A stretch of DNA of 37,097 nucleotides, from NCBI GenBank assembly GCA_027061725.1, contig JAMOVG010000241.1, forward strand, positions 1-37,097, in the 5' to 3' direction. Made by a program: the position numbers and the translations under genes. This DNA is from Desulfobacteraceae bacterium (lineage in GTDB: Bacteria > Desulfobacterota > Desulfobacteria > Desulfobacterales > JALSRD01). The first letter of the stretch is position 1, and each line of letters opens with the position of its first letter. The notes under the pieces were generated by a model. That model was not told where the DNA came from. It saw only the letters and a list, made by a program, of their open reading frames with translations, and searched no databases. Positions 8,309-16,846 of the stretch are shown here, piece after piece.

Positions 8309-9613
8309 ATGTGGAATAAGAAATTCGAGAGCATGCCCGTCGAAGACCTGCAGAAGTTCCAACTGGAAAAGCTCCGGGAAACCGTAGCCTGGGTCCAGAA
8401 GAGGGTGCCTTTTTACCGCAAGAAGTTCAAAGAGGCCGGTGTCAAACCCGATGACATCAAGTCCCTGGAGGACGTGGCCAAACTGCCCTTCACGGTCAAG
8501 ACCGACCTGCGCGACGAGTATCCCTTCGGCCTGTGCGCCGTACCCATGAAGGACGTTGTTCGTGTGCATGCTTCTTCGGGTACCACCGGCAAGCCGATCA
8601 CCGGGCCGTACACAGCTGCAGACATCGACATGTGGGCGGACTGCATGGCGCGCAACTTTGCAGCCGCCGGCGTCTCGGCCGAGGATATCGTGCAGAACGC
8701 ATACGGCTACGGGTTGTTCACCGGCGGCCTGGGCTTTCACCTGGGCGCCTCCACCATGGGCTGCACCGTGGTGCCCACCAGTTCGGGCCTCACCGAACGC
8801 CAGATCACCATTATGAAGGACTTCGGCACCACCGTGCTGTGCTGCACCCCGTCCTACGCCCTGACCATTGTCGAGCGTGCCGAGGAGATGCGGGTCGACC
8901 TAAAGGCTTTGCCGTTGCGGGTGGGTATCTTTGGTGCCGAGCCCTGGACTTCCCAGATGAGAAAGGAGATCGAGGCGCGCCTGGGTATCCGGGCAATGGA
9001 GGCCTACGGCCTGACCGAGCTGGGCGGACCCGGGGTGGCTTTCGACTGCGAGGCCCAGCAGGGCCTGCATATCAACGAGGACTACTACCTGGCCGAGATC
9101 GTGGACCCCGTGAGCCTCGAACCGCTGCCGCTGGGCGAAAAGGGCGAACTGATCTTCACCTCACTGCAGCGCAGGGCCATGCCCATGATCCGCTACCGCA
9201 CCAAGGACATCACGCGCCTGTACCGCGAAGAGTGCAGCTGCGGGCGTACGCTGCTCAAGATGGACAAGGTCTTCGGCCGCACCGACGACATGCTGATCAT
9301 CAGCGGCGTAAACGTCTTCCCCTCCCAGATCGAGGCCCTGCTGCTGGAGATCGAGGAGGTCGAGCCTCAGTACCGCCTGGTGGTGCGCAAGAAAGGCTAC
9401 TTGGATCAACTCATCGTGCAGGTGGAAGGCAAGAAGGAAATCTACGACGCCGGCAAGGAAAAGCGCTTCGAGGTGGAAGCCAAGATCGCCGGACACATCA
9501 AGGGCAGCATCGGCATCACCGTGGAGGTCGAACTGGTGGAGCCCAAGTTCATCGCCCGCAGCGAGGGCAAGGCCCTGCGCGTGGTGGACGAAAGGCCCAA
9601 ACAGCTGCGGTAG
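8309..9613 (+). CDS. paaK: Phenylacetate-CoA ligase
   Basis: A 434-residue AMP-forming aryl-acid CoA ligase of the PaaK type. The phosphate-binding loop HASSGTTGKP is at 87-96, the adenine-binding YGLTE at 233-237, the ribose/AMP aspartate is D300 in YRTKDITR, and the hinge GRTDDMLIISG starts at 323. A lysine in GKALRVVD near the end is the likely adenylation lysine. AAGGAGGAG lies just before the ATG. Paired iorAB and paaK genes are common: IorAB makes the aryl-acetyl-CoA and the ligase interconverts the acid and the CoA ester, possibly recovering ATP. Aryl-acid specificity is inferred from family and context. Confidence 0.92.
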   Translation: MWNKKFESMPVEDLQKFQLEKLRETVAWVQKRVPFYRKKFKEAGVKPDDIKSLEDVAKLPFTVKTDLRDEYPFGLCAVPMKDVVRVHASSGTTGKPITGPYTAADIDMWADCMARNFAAAGVSAEDIVQNAYGYGLFTGGLGFHLGASTMGCTVVPTSSGLTERQITIMKDFGTTVLCCTPSYALTIVERAEEMRVDLKALPLRVGIFGAEPWTSQMRKEIEARLGIRAMEAYGLTELGGPGVAFDCEAQQGLHINEDYYLAEIVDPVSLEPLPLGEKGELIFTSLQRRAMPMIRYRTKDITRLYREECSCGRTLLKMDKVFGRTDDMLIISGVNVFPSQIEALLLEIEEVEPQYRLVVRKKGYLDQLIVQVEGKKEIYDAGKEKRFEVEAKIAGHIKGSIGITVEVELVEPKFIARSEGKALRVVDERPKQLR

Positions 9614-9627
9614 ATTTTTTTGCTGAC

Positions 9628-9717
9628 AATAATGCAGGCTGCCCGTCCGCTCCGCCTCCCGCGATTGCTGGAAGTTACCGGAACCTGAATCGGCCTTCAA
9701 CGGGCGCCTGCATTATT
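9628..9717 (+). terminator. Long inverted repeat closing the aryl-CoA operon
   Basis: An arm at 9628-9646 (AATAATGCAGGC, a bulged T, then GCCCGT) pairs with 9700-9717 over 18 bp with no mismatch. T9716-T9722 forms the U tail. The 53-base loop is long for a plain terminator and itself GC-rich. It most likely ends the operon, but its size also fits a small palindromic mobile repeat used as a terminator. Confidence 0.7.
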
Positions 9718-9830
9718 TTTTTCAAGCATTCACCCCCGTCGTCCCGTCGCCGTGTCCGGGACAGCCCCACCCGGTTCCGGCGCGGGCAATGTCACTCGCG
9801 CCATGCTGTCCGCGCAGGGCGTCTTTTTGC

Positions 9831-9860
9831 TTGACCCTGCTCGACGCCAGCCGCTAAACT
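9831..9860 (+). promoter_or_regulatory. Sigma-70 promoter for the tandem-kinase operon
   Basis: TTGACC (9831-9836) and TAAACT (9855-9860) are 18 bp apart and lie about 50 bp before the first kinase start, after the terminator of the previous operon. The position makes sense and both boxes match well. Confidence 0.55.
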
Positions 9861-9909
9861 GAGGGCGTCGGTTGTCTGCAGGCATCCACTCTTTACCCGG
9901 TTGATCCGC

Positions 9910-12288
9910 ATGGCTTCAAAAACGCCCGAAAACGCCCCCCACCCCCCCGAGCCCGACATTGAGCTCGAGCGCTACCGTATGCTCATCGAGGAGGTGGCCG
10001 ATGGATTTTACGAAACCAACCTGCGGGGGGAATTCACCTTCTTCAACCGCGCGCTGTGCCGCATCTTCGGCTACCCGGGCGAGGAGATCCTCGGCCGCAG
10101 CTACCGGGATTTCATGGACGAGCAGAACGCCGGCATCGCCTACCGCAGCTTCAACCGCATCTACCGCACGGGCCGCAGCGTCACCGACATTGAGTGGGAA
10201 ATCCGCCGCAAGGACGGCCGGCGCCGCAGGCTGGAGATATCGGCCAAACTGATCCGCGACGAAAAGGGCAAGCCTGCGGGCTTCCGGGGCGTGGCCCGCG
10301 ACGTCACTCTCCGGCACCAGGCCCTGGAGGCGGTGCGCGAATCCGAGCGCTGCGCCATGGACCAGGTGCTCTCCAGTCGCCGGGCCCAGCGCCGTTACCG
10401 GGCACTGCTGGATTTTCTGCCGGACCCGGTCTACGTGCTCAACATGGAACACCGTGTAACCTACGTCAACCCGGCCTTCGTCAAGGTCTTCGGATGGACG
10501 CTGGAGGAACTCGAAGGTCGGCGCATCCCCTTTATCCCCCCCGACAAGGTCGAGGAAACCCGGGCCGGCACGCGGGAACTGTTCGAAAAAAAGGTCATCC
10601 ACGGCTTCCAAACGCGGCGGCTGACCAAGGACGGACGTCTCATCGACGTAGTGCTCGACAGTGCCGTGTTCTACGAGAAATCCGACCACCAGCCCTCGGG
10701 CCAGGTGGTCATCCTGCGCGACGTGACCCGTGAAAAGCGCGCCGAACGAACCAACGAGGCGCTGTTTCGAATCGCCACGGCGCTTCCCCGCTACCGGCGC
10801 CTGGACGACCTGCTGCAGTTTATCATCGGCGAGGTGCGCAGCCTGCTGGCCGTCAAGGGCGCCTCGGTCATCCTGCTCGATGAGGAGAAACAGGAATTCT
10901 TCATCCGCGTGGCCTCCTACGACGACTCGACCACCGGCCGCAGGATGCGCGAGATCCGCTTTCCGGCCGACCGCGGTGTGGCCGGCCACGTGCTGCGCAC
11001 GGGCAAGCCCCTGATCGTGCCCGACACATCCAAAAGCCCCTACTTTTTCAAACGCGTAGACGACCAGGTGGGCTACCGCACGCTAAATATGCTGGACGTG
11101 CCGCTGCAGACGCCGGAGCGCACCATCGGCGTGCTGTGCGCGGTCAACAAAAAGGAGGGCGGCTTCGACGACGACGACGTCGCGCTGCTTTCCACCATTA
11201 GTTCGCTGGTGGCCCTGCCCCTGGAAAACGCCAGCATCAACGAAGCATTGAGGCGCTCCTACCAGGAGGTCAAGACCCTCAACCGCGCCAAGGACCGCGT
11301 CATCCACCACCTGTCCCACGAGCTCAAGACGCCGGTGTCGGTGCTCTCGGCCTCTCTCACCCTGCTGGAGAAGAAGCTTTCTTCCGGCGCCCGGGCCGGC
11401 GACTGGCGGCGGGTGGTGGCGCGCTGCCAGCGCAACCTGGAGCGGCTGCTGGCCATGCAGTACGAAATCGAGGACATCCTTCGCGAGCGGCGCTACGACA
11501 GCCACCACATGCTCAACACCCTGCTGGAAGCCTGCTCCGACGAACTCGAGACGCTGGTGGAGCAGGAGACCGGCGACGAAACCGTCGCGGCGCGCATCCG
11601 GCGGCGCATCGACGCGCTCTTCGGTCCCATGGAGGCGGTCAGCCGCGACATCCGGCTGGACCGTTTCGCCACCGACACCGTCGAACGGCTGCGGCAGCGT
11701 TTCGCCCGGCGAGCGGTGGCGGTCACGGTGGAAACGGAGCCGACGCGCATGGTGTGCATCCCCGAAGAAGTGCTCTCCAAGATCATCGAGGGTCTGGTGC
11801 GCAACGCCGTGGAGAACACCCCGGACGACGGGCGCATCGCGGTGCGTGTCGCAGACACCGCCGAGGGCCCCCGCCTAGAGGTTCAGGACTGGGGTGTCGG
11901 CATCACCGCGGAGAACCGCCGCCTGATTTTCGAGAACTACTTCTCTACCCGTGAAACCATGGATTACGCCACACGCAGCCCCTACGAATTCGAAGCCGGC
12001 GGCAAGGGCTTCGACCTGCTGCGCATGAAGATTTTTTCGGAACGCTACGGCTTCGACATCCGACTGGACTCCCGGCGTTGCACTTTCCTTCCCGGCGACG
12101 CGGACCGCTGCCCGGGAAAAATTGCGGACTGCCCTCACTGCGCAAAACCGCAGGACTGCTTCGCGTCCGGCGGGACCACCGTGACGGTACAGTTCCCGCC
12201 GGCACCGCAGGACCCGCCGCAAAGCGGGGAGCCCACCGTCGGCGATGCGAATGATTCACCGTCAGGCAAGGACAACGCACGCGCATGA
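9910..12288 (+). CDS. Soluble PAS-PAS-GAF sensor histidine kinase
   Basis: A 792-residue cytoplasmic kinase with no membrane segment. Order: PAS (about 20-135), PAS (about 160-275), GAF (about 290-440), a HisKA domain with H470 in HLSHELKTPVS, a roughly 100-residue helical stretch, and an ATPase domain with the N box (RNAVENTPDD) and G1 box (DWGVGIT). Between the G2-like region (GGKGFDLLRMK) and the last strand sits a cysteine cluster: C724, C734, C741, C744, C750. It could bind metal or sense redox. No ribosome binding site is clear; a TTG at 9901 is an alternative start. The stop overlaps the next kinase start (ATGA). Confidence 0.9.
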   Translation: MASKTPENAPHPPEPDIELERYRMLIEEVADGFYETNLRGEFTFFNRALCRIFGYPGEEILGRSYRDFMDEQNAGIAYRSFNRIYRTGRSVTDIEWEIRRKDGRRRRLEISAKLIRDEKGKPAGFRGVARDVTLRHQALEAVRESERCAMDQVLSSRRAQRRYRALLDFLPDPVYVLNMEHRVTYVNPAFVKVFGWTLEELEGRRIPFIPPDKVEETRAGTRELFEKKVIHGFQTRRLTKDGRLIDVVLDSAVFYEKSDHQPSGQVVILRDVTREKRAERTNEALFRIATALPRYRRLDDLLQFIIGEVRSLLAVKGASVILLDEEKQEFFIRVASYDDSTTGRRMREIRFPADRGVAGHVLRTGKPLIVPDTSKSPYFFKRVDDQVGYRTLNMLDVPLQTPERTIGVLCAVNKKEGGFDDDDVALLSTISSLVALPLENASINEALRRSYQEVKTLNRAKDRVIHHLSHELKTPVSVLSASLTLLEKKLSSGARAGDWRRVVARCQRNLERLLAMQYEIEDILRERRYDSHHMLNTLLEACSDELETLVEQETGDETVAARIRRRIDALFGPMEAVSRDIRLDRFATDTVERLRQRFARRAVAVTVETEPTRMVCIPEEVLSKIIEGLVRNAVENTPDDGRIAVRVADTAEGPRLEVQDWGVGITAENRRLIFENYFSTRETMDYATRSPYEFEAGGKGFDLLRMKIFSERYGFDIRLDSRRCTFLPGDADRCPGKIADCPHCAKPQDCFASGGTTVTVQFPPAPQDPPQSGEPTVGDANDSPSGKDNARA

Positions 12289-13118
12289 AAATCTTTCGCC
12301 ATTCAAAAAAACCGGCAGAACCCCCGGCGCAAGACCGGCCGGTGGACTTTTTCCGCGAGCTGCAGATCGAGTTTCTGATCCATGAACTCAAGGGCCCCGT
12401 TGCGGTCATCGAGACCGGCGTGCGCACCCTGCTGGAGCGTCGCGACAAGTTCGGCCCCCTGTCCACCAAGCAGGAAAAGACCCTCAAACGCGTGCTGCGC
12501 AACACACGCAAGACACGCCACATGATGAACAGCCTGCTGGAGATCGGCCGTTCCCAGGCCGGCTGTTTCGCCTGTGCAGCCTTCGACCCGGCCGCCGTTA
12601 CCCTGGAAACGCTGCTGGAGGTGCTGGAGATCACCCTGGGCAGCCTGGCCGACCAGATCCCCCTGGAGGCCGACCGCGGCCAGTTGGCGGCCTTTCTGGA
12701 GGGAAACGGCATCCACCTGGCCGTCGATCCCGGGGCCGACAGCGCCCAGGTGATGCAGGACGAGACCAAGTTCCGCCAAATCGTGGGCAACCTGATCGGA
12801 AACGCCCTCTACCACCGCCGGGAGACCGTCAACATCCGCTTGCAGCGGCGGGGCGACGACCTGGTCATCGAGGTCGCCGATGACGGACCCGGCATCGCTG
12901 CCGAACACCACGATCTGGTTTTCAGGCGCTACACCCAGGTCAAGACCGACGGTGAGCTCAAGCGCCGCGGACACGGCCTGGGGCTGGCCGGCGCACGGGT
13001 GCTGGCGCGCGGCATGGGCGGTGACATCCAGCTGGAGAGCACGGAGGGCCACGGCGCCGTTTTCCGGCTGATCCTGCCCTGCACACTGACCACCGCAAGA
13101 CCCACACAGGAGGAGTGA
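12285..13118 (+). CDS. Small soluble histidine kinase
   Basis: A 277-residue kinase consisting almost only of catalytic parts. The phospho-acceptor is H33 in FLIHELKGPV. The ATPase domain has the N box (NLIGNALYH), G1 (DDGPGIA) and G2 (RGHGLGLAGA). There is no sensor domain and no membrane segment, so it probably takes its signal from the PAS-PAS-GAF kinase, with which it overlaps by 4 bp. They may form a mixed dimer, or this protein may pass phosphate on to the regulator that follows. It resembles a kinase core more than an Hpt protein, since the ATP-binding residues are kept. Confidence 0.85.
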   Translation: MKIFRHSKKPAEPPAQDRPVDFFRELQIEFLIHELKGPVAVIETGVRTLLERRDKFGPLSTKQEKTLKRVLRNTRKTRHMMNSLLEIGRSQAGCFACAAFDPAAVTLETLLEVLEITLGSLADQIPLEADRGQLAAFLEGNGIHLAVDPGADSAQVMQDETKFRQIVGNLIGNALYHRRETVNIRLQRRGDDLVIEVADDGPGIAAEHHDLVFRRYTQVKTDGELKRRGHGLGLAGARVLARGMGGDIQLESTEGHGAVFRLILPCTLTTARPTQEE

Positions 13119-13121
13119 TAG

Positions 13122-13679
13122 ATGTCGCAGAAAAAATCTTACATCGACGGCAAGCACATCCTGGCCGTCGACGACGAAGAAGACATCCTGGAAACCATCG
13201 AAGACATCCTGGACACGGCGCGCATCGACACGGCGCGCGACTACGACAGCGCCTTGGAAAAAATCCGCAACACCCGCTACGACCTGGCCATTCTGGACAT
13301 CATGGGCGTTAACGGCCTGAAGCTGCTCGAGGAAACCGTGGCCCGGGGCATCCCCACGGTTATGCTCACCGCCCACGCCGTGAACCCCGAAACGCTCATG
13401 GCCTCCATCCGCAAGGGGGCCATTTCCTACCTGCCCAAGGAGACCCTGGCCGATCTGGACACGCTGCTCAACGACCTGCTGGGTGCCCACGAACGCGGTG
13501 AGCCTCCCTGGAAACTGCTCTTTGACCGCCTGGGAGACTACTTTAACGAACGCTTCGGCGAGAACTGGAAACAGGAGCACAAAGATTTCTGGGCGGAGTT
13601 CAACCGCACTTTCCAGATCGGCCGCGGCATCCAGGAACGCCTCAAGCACGACAAGAACATCCTGGACAAGGGCATCTGA
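13122..13679 (+). CDS. Response regulator with non-DNA-binding helical tail
   Basis: 185 residues. A receiver domain covers about 10-125, with acidic D17/D18, phospho-acceptor D59 (AILDIMG) and K106. The remaining 60 residues are rich in tryptophan, phenylalanine and charged residues (for example ENWKQEHKDFWAEF) and contain no helix-turn-helix, GGDEF, EAL or other output I recognise. It probably acts through a protein partner. AGGAGG precedes the ATG and only 3 bp separate it from the kinase gene, so the two kinases and this regulator form one unit. Confidence 0.85.
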   Translation: MSQKKSYIDGKHILAVDDEEDILETIEDILDTARIDTARDYDSALEKIRNTRYDLAILDIMGVNGLKLLEETVARGIPTVMLTAHAVNPETLMASIRKGAISYLPKETLADLDTLLNDLLGAHERGEPPWKLLFDRLGDYFNERFGENWKQEHKDFWAEFNRTFQIGRGIQERLKHDKNILDKGI

Positions 13680-13724
13680 TCGAGCATGCCCGGTTTGTCC
13701 CTTTCTACCCGTGACAGGAGTCCA

Positions 13725-14498
13725 ATGGACACAGGTGAAACAGCGCTGGTTCTTGAAGACCTGCACAAACGGTTCGGCAGCCTGGAAGTTCTGAAGGGCG
13801 TTACATTATCGGCGCACAAGGGAGATGTGATCTCCATTCTGGGGTCCAGCGGATCGGGAAAGAGTACGCTGCTGCGCTGCATCAACCTGCTGGAAGTCCC
13901 CGACAAGGGGACCATCCGCGTGGGGGATGAAGAAATCCGGATGAAAACCAACCGCCGCGGCGAACGCGTTCCCGCCGACCGCAAGCAGGTTGAGAAAGTG
14001 CGCACGCGGCTTTCCATGGTTTTTCAGCAGTTCAACCTGTGGTCTCACATGACCATACTTCAAAACGTCATCGAAGCGCCCGTGCACGTCCTCAAGGTCC
14101 CCAAGGCGGAAGCCGTTCAGGTGGCCGAGAGATACTTGGAAAAGGTGGGCATCTACGACAAGAAAAACGCCTATCCGGCACACCTTTCCGGCGGACAGCA
14201 GCAACGGGCCGCCATTGCCAGAGCGCTGGCCATGGAGCCCGATGTAATGCTTTTCGATGAACCCACCTCGGCCCTTGATCCGGAACTCGTCGGTGAGGTG
14301 CTGCAGGTGATCCGCAAGCTGGCCTATGAGGGCCGCACCATGATCGTGGTGACCCACGAAATGGGTTTTGCCCGGGATGTTTCCACGCGGGCCATATTTC
14401 TAAATGAGGGGCGTATCGAAGAAGAAGGCGATCCGGGAGAAATCCTCGTTTCGCCCAAAAGCGAACGCTTCCGCGCGTTTCTGGACTGCTCCATCTAA
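13725..14498 (+). CDS. hisP: Basic amino acid ABC transporter ATPase
   Basis: A 257-residue ATPase of the polar amino acid uptake family. Walker A GSSGSGKS is at 40-47, the Q-loop Q101, signature LSGGQQQ at 154-160, Walker B VMLFDEP at 174-180, and the switch histidine in VVTHEMGFA. The stretch [18 protein letters not shown] and the ending (EEEGDP) follow HisP of the histidine/lysine/arginine/ornithine system closely. The frame opens at 13686, but ACAGGAG just upstream supports 13725. It starts 45 bp after the response regulator gene and may be co-transcribed with it. Confidence 0.9.
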   Translation: MDTGETALVLEDLHKRFGSLEVLKGVTLSAHKGDVISILGSSGSGKSTLLRCINLLEVPDKGTIRVGDEEIRMKTNRRGERVPADRKQVEKVRTRLSMVFQQFNLWSHMTILQNVIEAPVHVLKVPKAEAVQVAERYLEKVGIYDKKNAYPAHLSGGQQQRAAIARALAMEPDVMLFDEPTSALDPELVGEVLQVIRKLAYEGRTMIVVTHEMGFARDVSTRAIFLNEGRIEEEGDPGEILVSPKSERFRAFLDCSI

Positions 14499-14533
14499 TT
14501 TTATCAACCCGAAACCCAAAAGGAGGGAATGCA

Positions 14534-15322
14534 ATGCAGGGGAAAATGAAAAAGCTGGTTCTGATCTTTATTGTGGTTCTGCTGGCCTTCGCGGGAAACG
14601 CCCTGGCCAAGGAGTGGAAGGTGGTGCGCGTTGGTGTTGAAGGCGCCTACCCGCCTTTCAGCTGGGTTACTCCCGACGGCAAACTGGAGGGCTTCGACAT
14701 CGATATTGCCAAGGCACTGGTCAAGGCCATGGGCGCCAAGATTGAACTGGTGCCCCAGGACTGGGACGGCATCATTCCCGCACTGCTGGCCAAAAAATAC
14801 GATGCCATTATCGCCTCCATGTCCATTACCGAAGAGCGCAAAAAGAAAGTCGCTTTCACCAAAAAATATTACCAGACGCCTGCCAAGTTCATCGCCCGCA
14901 AGGGGCTGATCAAAAAGTTTTCCAGGGAAGCGCTCAAAGGCAAAACCATCGGTGTCCAGAGAGCCACTATTCATGACCGTTATCTAACCGACAACTATGG
15001 CAAGGACGTCACCATCAAACGCTACGGGACCCAGGATGAGGCCTATCTGGATTTGACCGCCGGCCGCTGCGACATGCTGCTTGCCGACAGCGTGGCGCTT
15101 AAAGAAGGATTTCTGAAAAAGCCCGAGGGAAAGGACTTCGAATTCGTGGGGCCCAATTTAACCGACAAGAAATGGTTTGGTGAGGGCGCCGGCATCGCCA
15201 TCCGCAAAGAGGACAAGGACCTGGTCCAAAAATTCAACGCTGCCATTGACAAAATCCGTGCCGATGGCACCTACAAAAAGATCCAGGACAAATACTTTGA
15301 TTTCGATGTTTACGGAGACTAG
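14534..15322 (+). CDS. Amino acid-binding protein (HisJ/ArgT type)
   Basis: A 262-residue periplasmic solute-binding protein of family 3. It begins with a signal peptide (residues 1-25, cleavage after ALA). RVGVEGAYPPFSW, GFDIDIAKAL and the ASMSITEERKKKVAFT stretch are typical of polar amino acid binders. Placed between HisP-like and HisQM-like genes, it should bind a basic amino acid, but the ligand cannot be read from sequence. AGGAGGG lies upstream. The hairpin after the gene suggests it is made in excess over the permeases. Confidence 0.88.
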   Translation: MQGKMKKLVLIFIVVLLAFAGNALAKEWKVVRVGVEGAYPPFSWVTPDGKLEGFDIDIAKALVKAMGAKIELVPQDWDGIIPALLAKKYDAIIASMSITEERKKKVAFTKKYYQTPAKFIARKGLIKKFSREALKGKTIGVQRATIHDRYLTDNYGKDVTIKRYGTQDEAYLDLTAGRCDMLLADSVALKEGFLKKPEGKDFEFVGPNLTDKKWFGEGAGIAIRKEDKDLVQKFNAAIDKIRADGTYKKIQDKYFDFDVYGD

Positions 15323-15356
15323 TGACGGCCCTGTCACTCTGAAGCAGAAACCTCGT

Positions 15357-15391
15357 CCTGCCCGTCGCCCAAAACACGACGGGCGGGTTTT
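15357..15391 (+). terminator. Attenuator hairpin after the binding-protein gene
   Basis: CCTGCCCGTCG (15357-15367) pairs with CGACGGGCGGG (15377-15387) with one G-T pair and a 9-base loop, followed by TTTT. Hairpins after the binding-protein gene are common in ABC operons and reduce permease expression or stabilise the upstream mRNA. Confidence 0.75.
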
Positions 15392-15408
15392 CCAGGGAAG
15401 CACGCTGC

Positions 15409-16098
15409 ATGTTTGATCTGTACGGTTACGGGCCCAGCATTCTGGAGGGCACCCTTCTGACCATTGAGCTATCGCTGGCCGCACTGGGCATCTCCCTGCT
15501 GCTGGGATTCATCGGTGCCCTTTTCAAGCTGTCGCGATCCCCGTTTCTGGAAGGCCTGGCCCGACTCTACACCACCATCATCCGGGGCATTCCGGACCTG
15601 GTTCTCATGCTGATCGTTTTTTTCGGCGGGCAGGTTTTCATCAACCGCTATGCCCCCCTGCTGGGCTTCAACGGATATATCGACATCAACCCCTTCATCG
15701 CCGGCGTTCTGACCATCGGATTCATTTTCGGCGCTTATATGACCGAAACATTTCGCGGCGCGATTCTGGCGGTTCCCGCAGGCCAGCTGGAAGCCGGGTT
15801 CGCCTACGGGCTTTCCCGCCTGCAGGTTTTCTTCCGCATACTGCTGCCCCAGATGATCCGCCACGCTATTCCCGGATTCGGCAACAACTGGCTGGTGCTG
15901 GTCAAAACGACGGCACTGGTTTCCATCATCGGACTGGACGACATGGTCCGCAAAGCGGCGCTGGCTGCCGGCGCAACCCGCAAACCGTTCACCTTCTACC
16001 TGGTGGTGGCGCTCAATTACCTGGCCATCACCTCTGTATCCGTTTACCTGCTCAACTGGATGGAAAAACGGTACAGCGCAGGAGTCATCAAGGCCTGA
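15409..16098 (+). CDS. hisQ: Basic amino acid ABC permease (HisQ type)
   Basis: A 229-residue inner-membrane permease with about five membrane segments. IRGIPDLVLMLIVFF, TLGFIFGAYMTETFRGAI-like spacing and PGFGNNWLVLVKTTALVSIIGLDD correspond closely to HisQ. The cytoplasmic EAA-type loop begins near QLEAGFAYGLSR and would contact the ATPase. It starts 17 bp after the attenuator hairpin, with a weak ribosome binding site. It pairs with the permease encoded next. Confidence 0.88.
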   Translation: MFDLYGYGPSILEGTLLTIELSLAALGISLLLGFIGALFKLSRSPFLEGLARLYTTIIRGIPDLVLMLIVFFGGQVFINRYAPLLGFNGYIDINPFIAGVLTIGFIFGAYMTETFRGAILAVPAGQLEAGFAYGLSRLQVFFRILLPQMIRHAIPGFGNNWLVLVKTTALVSIIGLDDMVRKAALAAGATRKPFTFYLVVALNYLAITSVSVYLLNWMEKRYSAGVIKA

Positions 16099-16101
16099 TA
16101 C

Positions 16102-16812
16102 GTGGACTTTTCAATTATCGCTGACAGTTTCGGCCTTTACATCCAGGGTCTGAAAACCACCCTGCAACTGGTTTTCATTTCCCTGGCCATCGGGCTGAGC
16201 ATGGCCGTTCCGCTGGCGGTTTTCAGGACATCGAAAAACCGCCTGATATCCGGCCCCGTCCGGGCATACGTCTATTTTTTCAGGGGAACCCCCCTGTTGG
16301 TGCAGATGTTCATCATCTATTACGGCCTGGGACAGTTCGAGATCGTGAGGACCAGTTTTCTGTGGGTCTTTCTCAAAGAGGCCTATGTGTGTGCCCTTCT
16401 GGCCTTCACTTTGAATACCGCCGCCTACACGACCGAAATCATCCGGGGCGGTATCGCGGGGACGCCCATCGGTGAAATCGAAGCGGCCAAATCCGTGGGC
16501 ATGTCCAGGGGGCTGATGTTCCGCCGCATCATCCTGCCGGGGGCCTTCCGACGGGCGCTGCCGGCCTACAGCAACGAAGTGATTTTCATGCTGCACGGAA
16601 GTTCCCTCGCCAGCGTGATCACCATCATCGACATCACCGGTGCGGCCCGCATCGTCAATTCACGCTACTACAGCCCCTATGAAGCCTTTCTGACGGCAGC
16701 GGTTTTCTATATGGCCATAACGTTTACGCTCGTCTGGCTCTTTAAGAAGCTGGAGCACAGATGGTACGCCCATCTTCGCCCCCAGGAACACAGCGCCGCA
16801 GCTGCCGCCTGA
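16102..16812 (+). CDS. hisM: Basic amino acid ABC permease (HisM type)
   Basis: A 236-residue permease partner. YFFRGTPLLVQM, LAFTLNTAAYTTEI and the loop GEIEAAKSVGMSRG followed by RRALPAYSNEVIFMLH match HisM closely. It starts with GTG only 3 bp after the HisQ-type stop, so translation is coupled. Together with the other three genes it gives a complete importer (ATPase, binding protein, two permeases). Confidence 0.88.
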   Translation: MDFSIIADSFGLYIQGLKTTLQLVFISLAIGLSMAVPLAVFRTSKNRLISGPVRAYVYFFRGTPLLVQMFIIYYGLGQFEIVRTSFLWVFLKEAYVCALLAFTLNTAAYTTEIIRGGIAGTPIGEIEAAKSVGMSRGLMFRRIILPGAFRRALPAYSNEVIFMLHGSSLASVITIIDITGAARIVNSRYYSPYEAFLTAAVFYMAITFTLVWLFKKLEHRWYAHLRPQEHSAAAAA

Positions 16813-16846
16813 CAGACTTCTGCGCCATCCGATGGAGGCCACCGCC

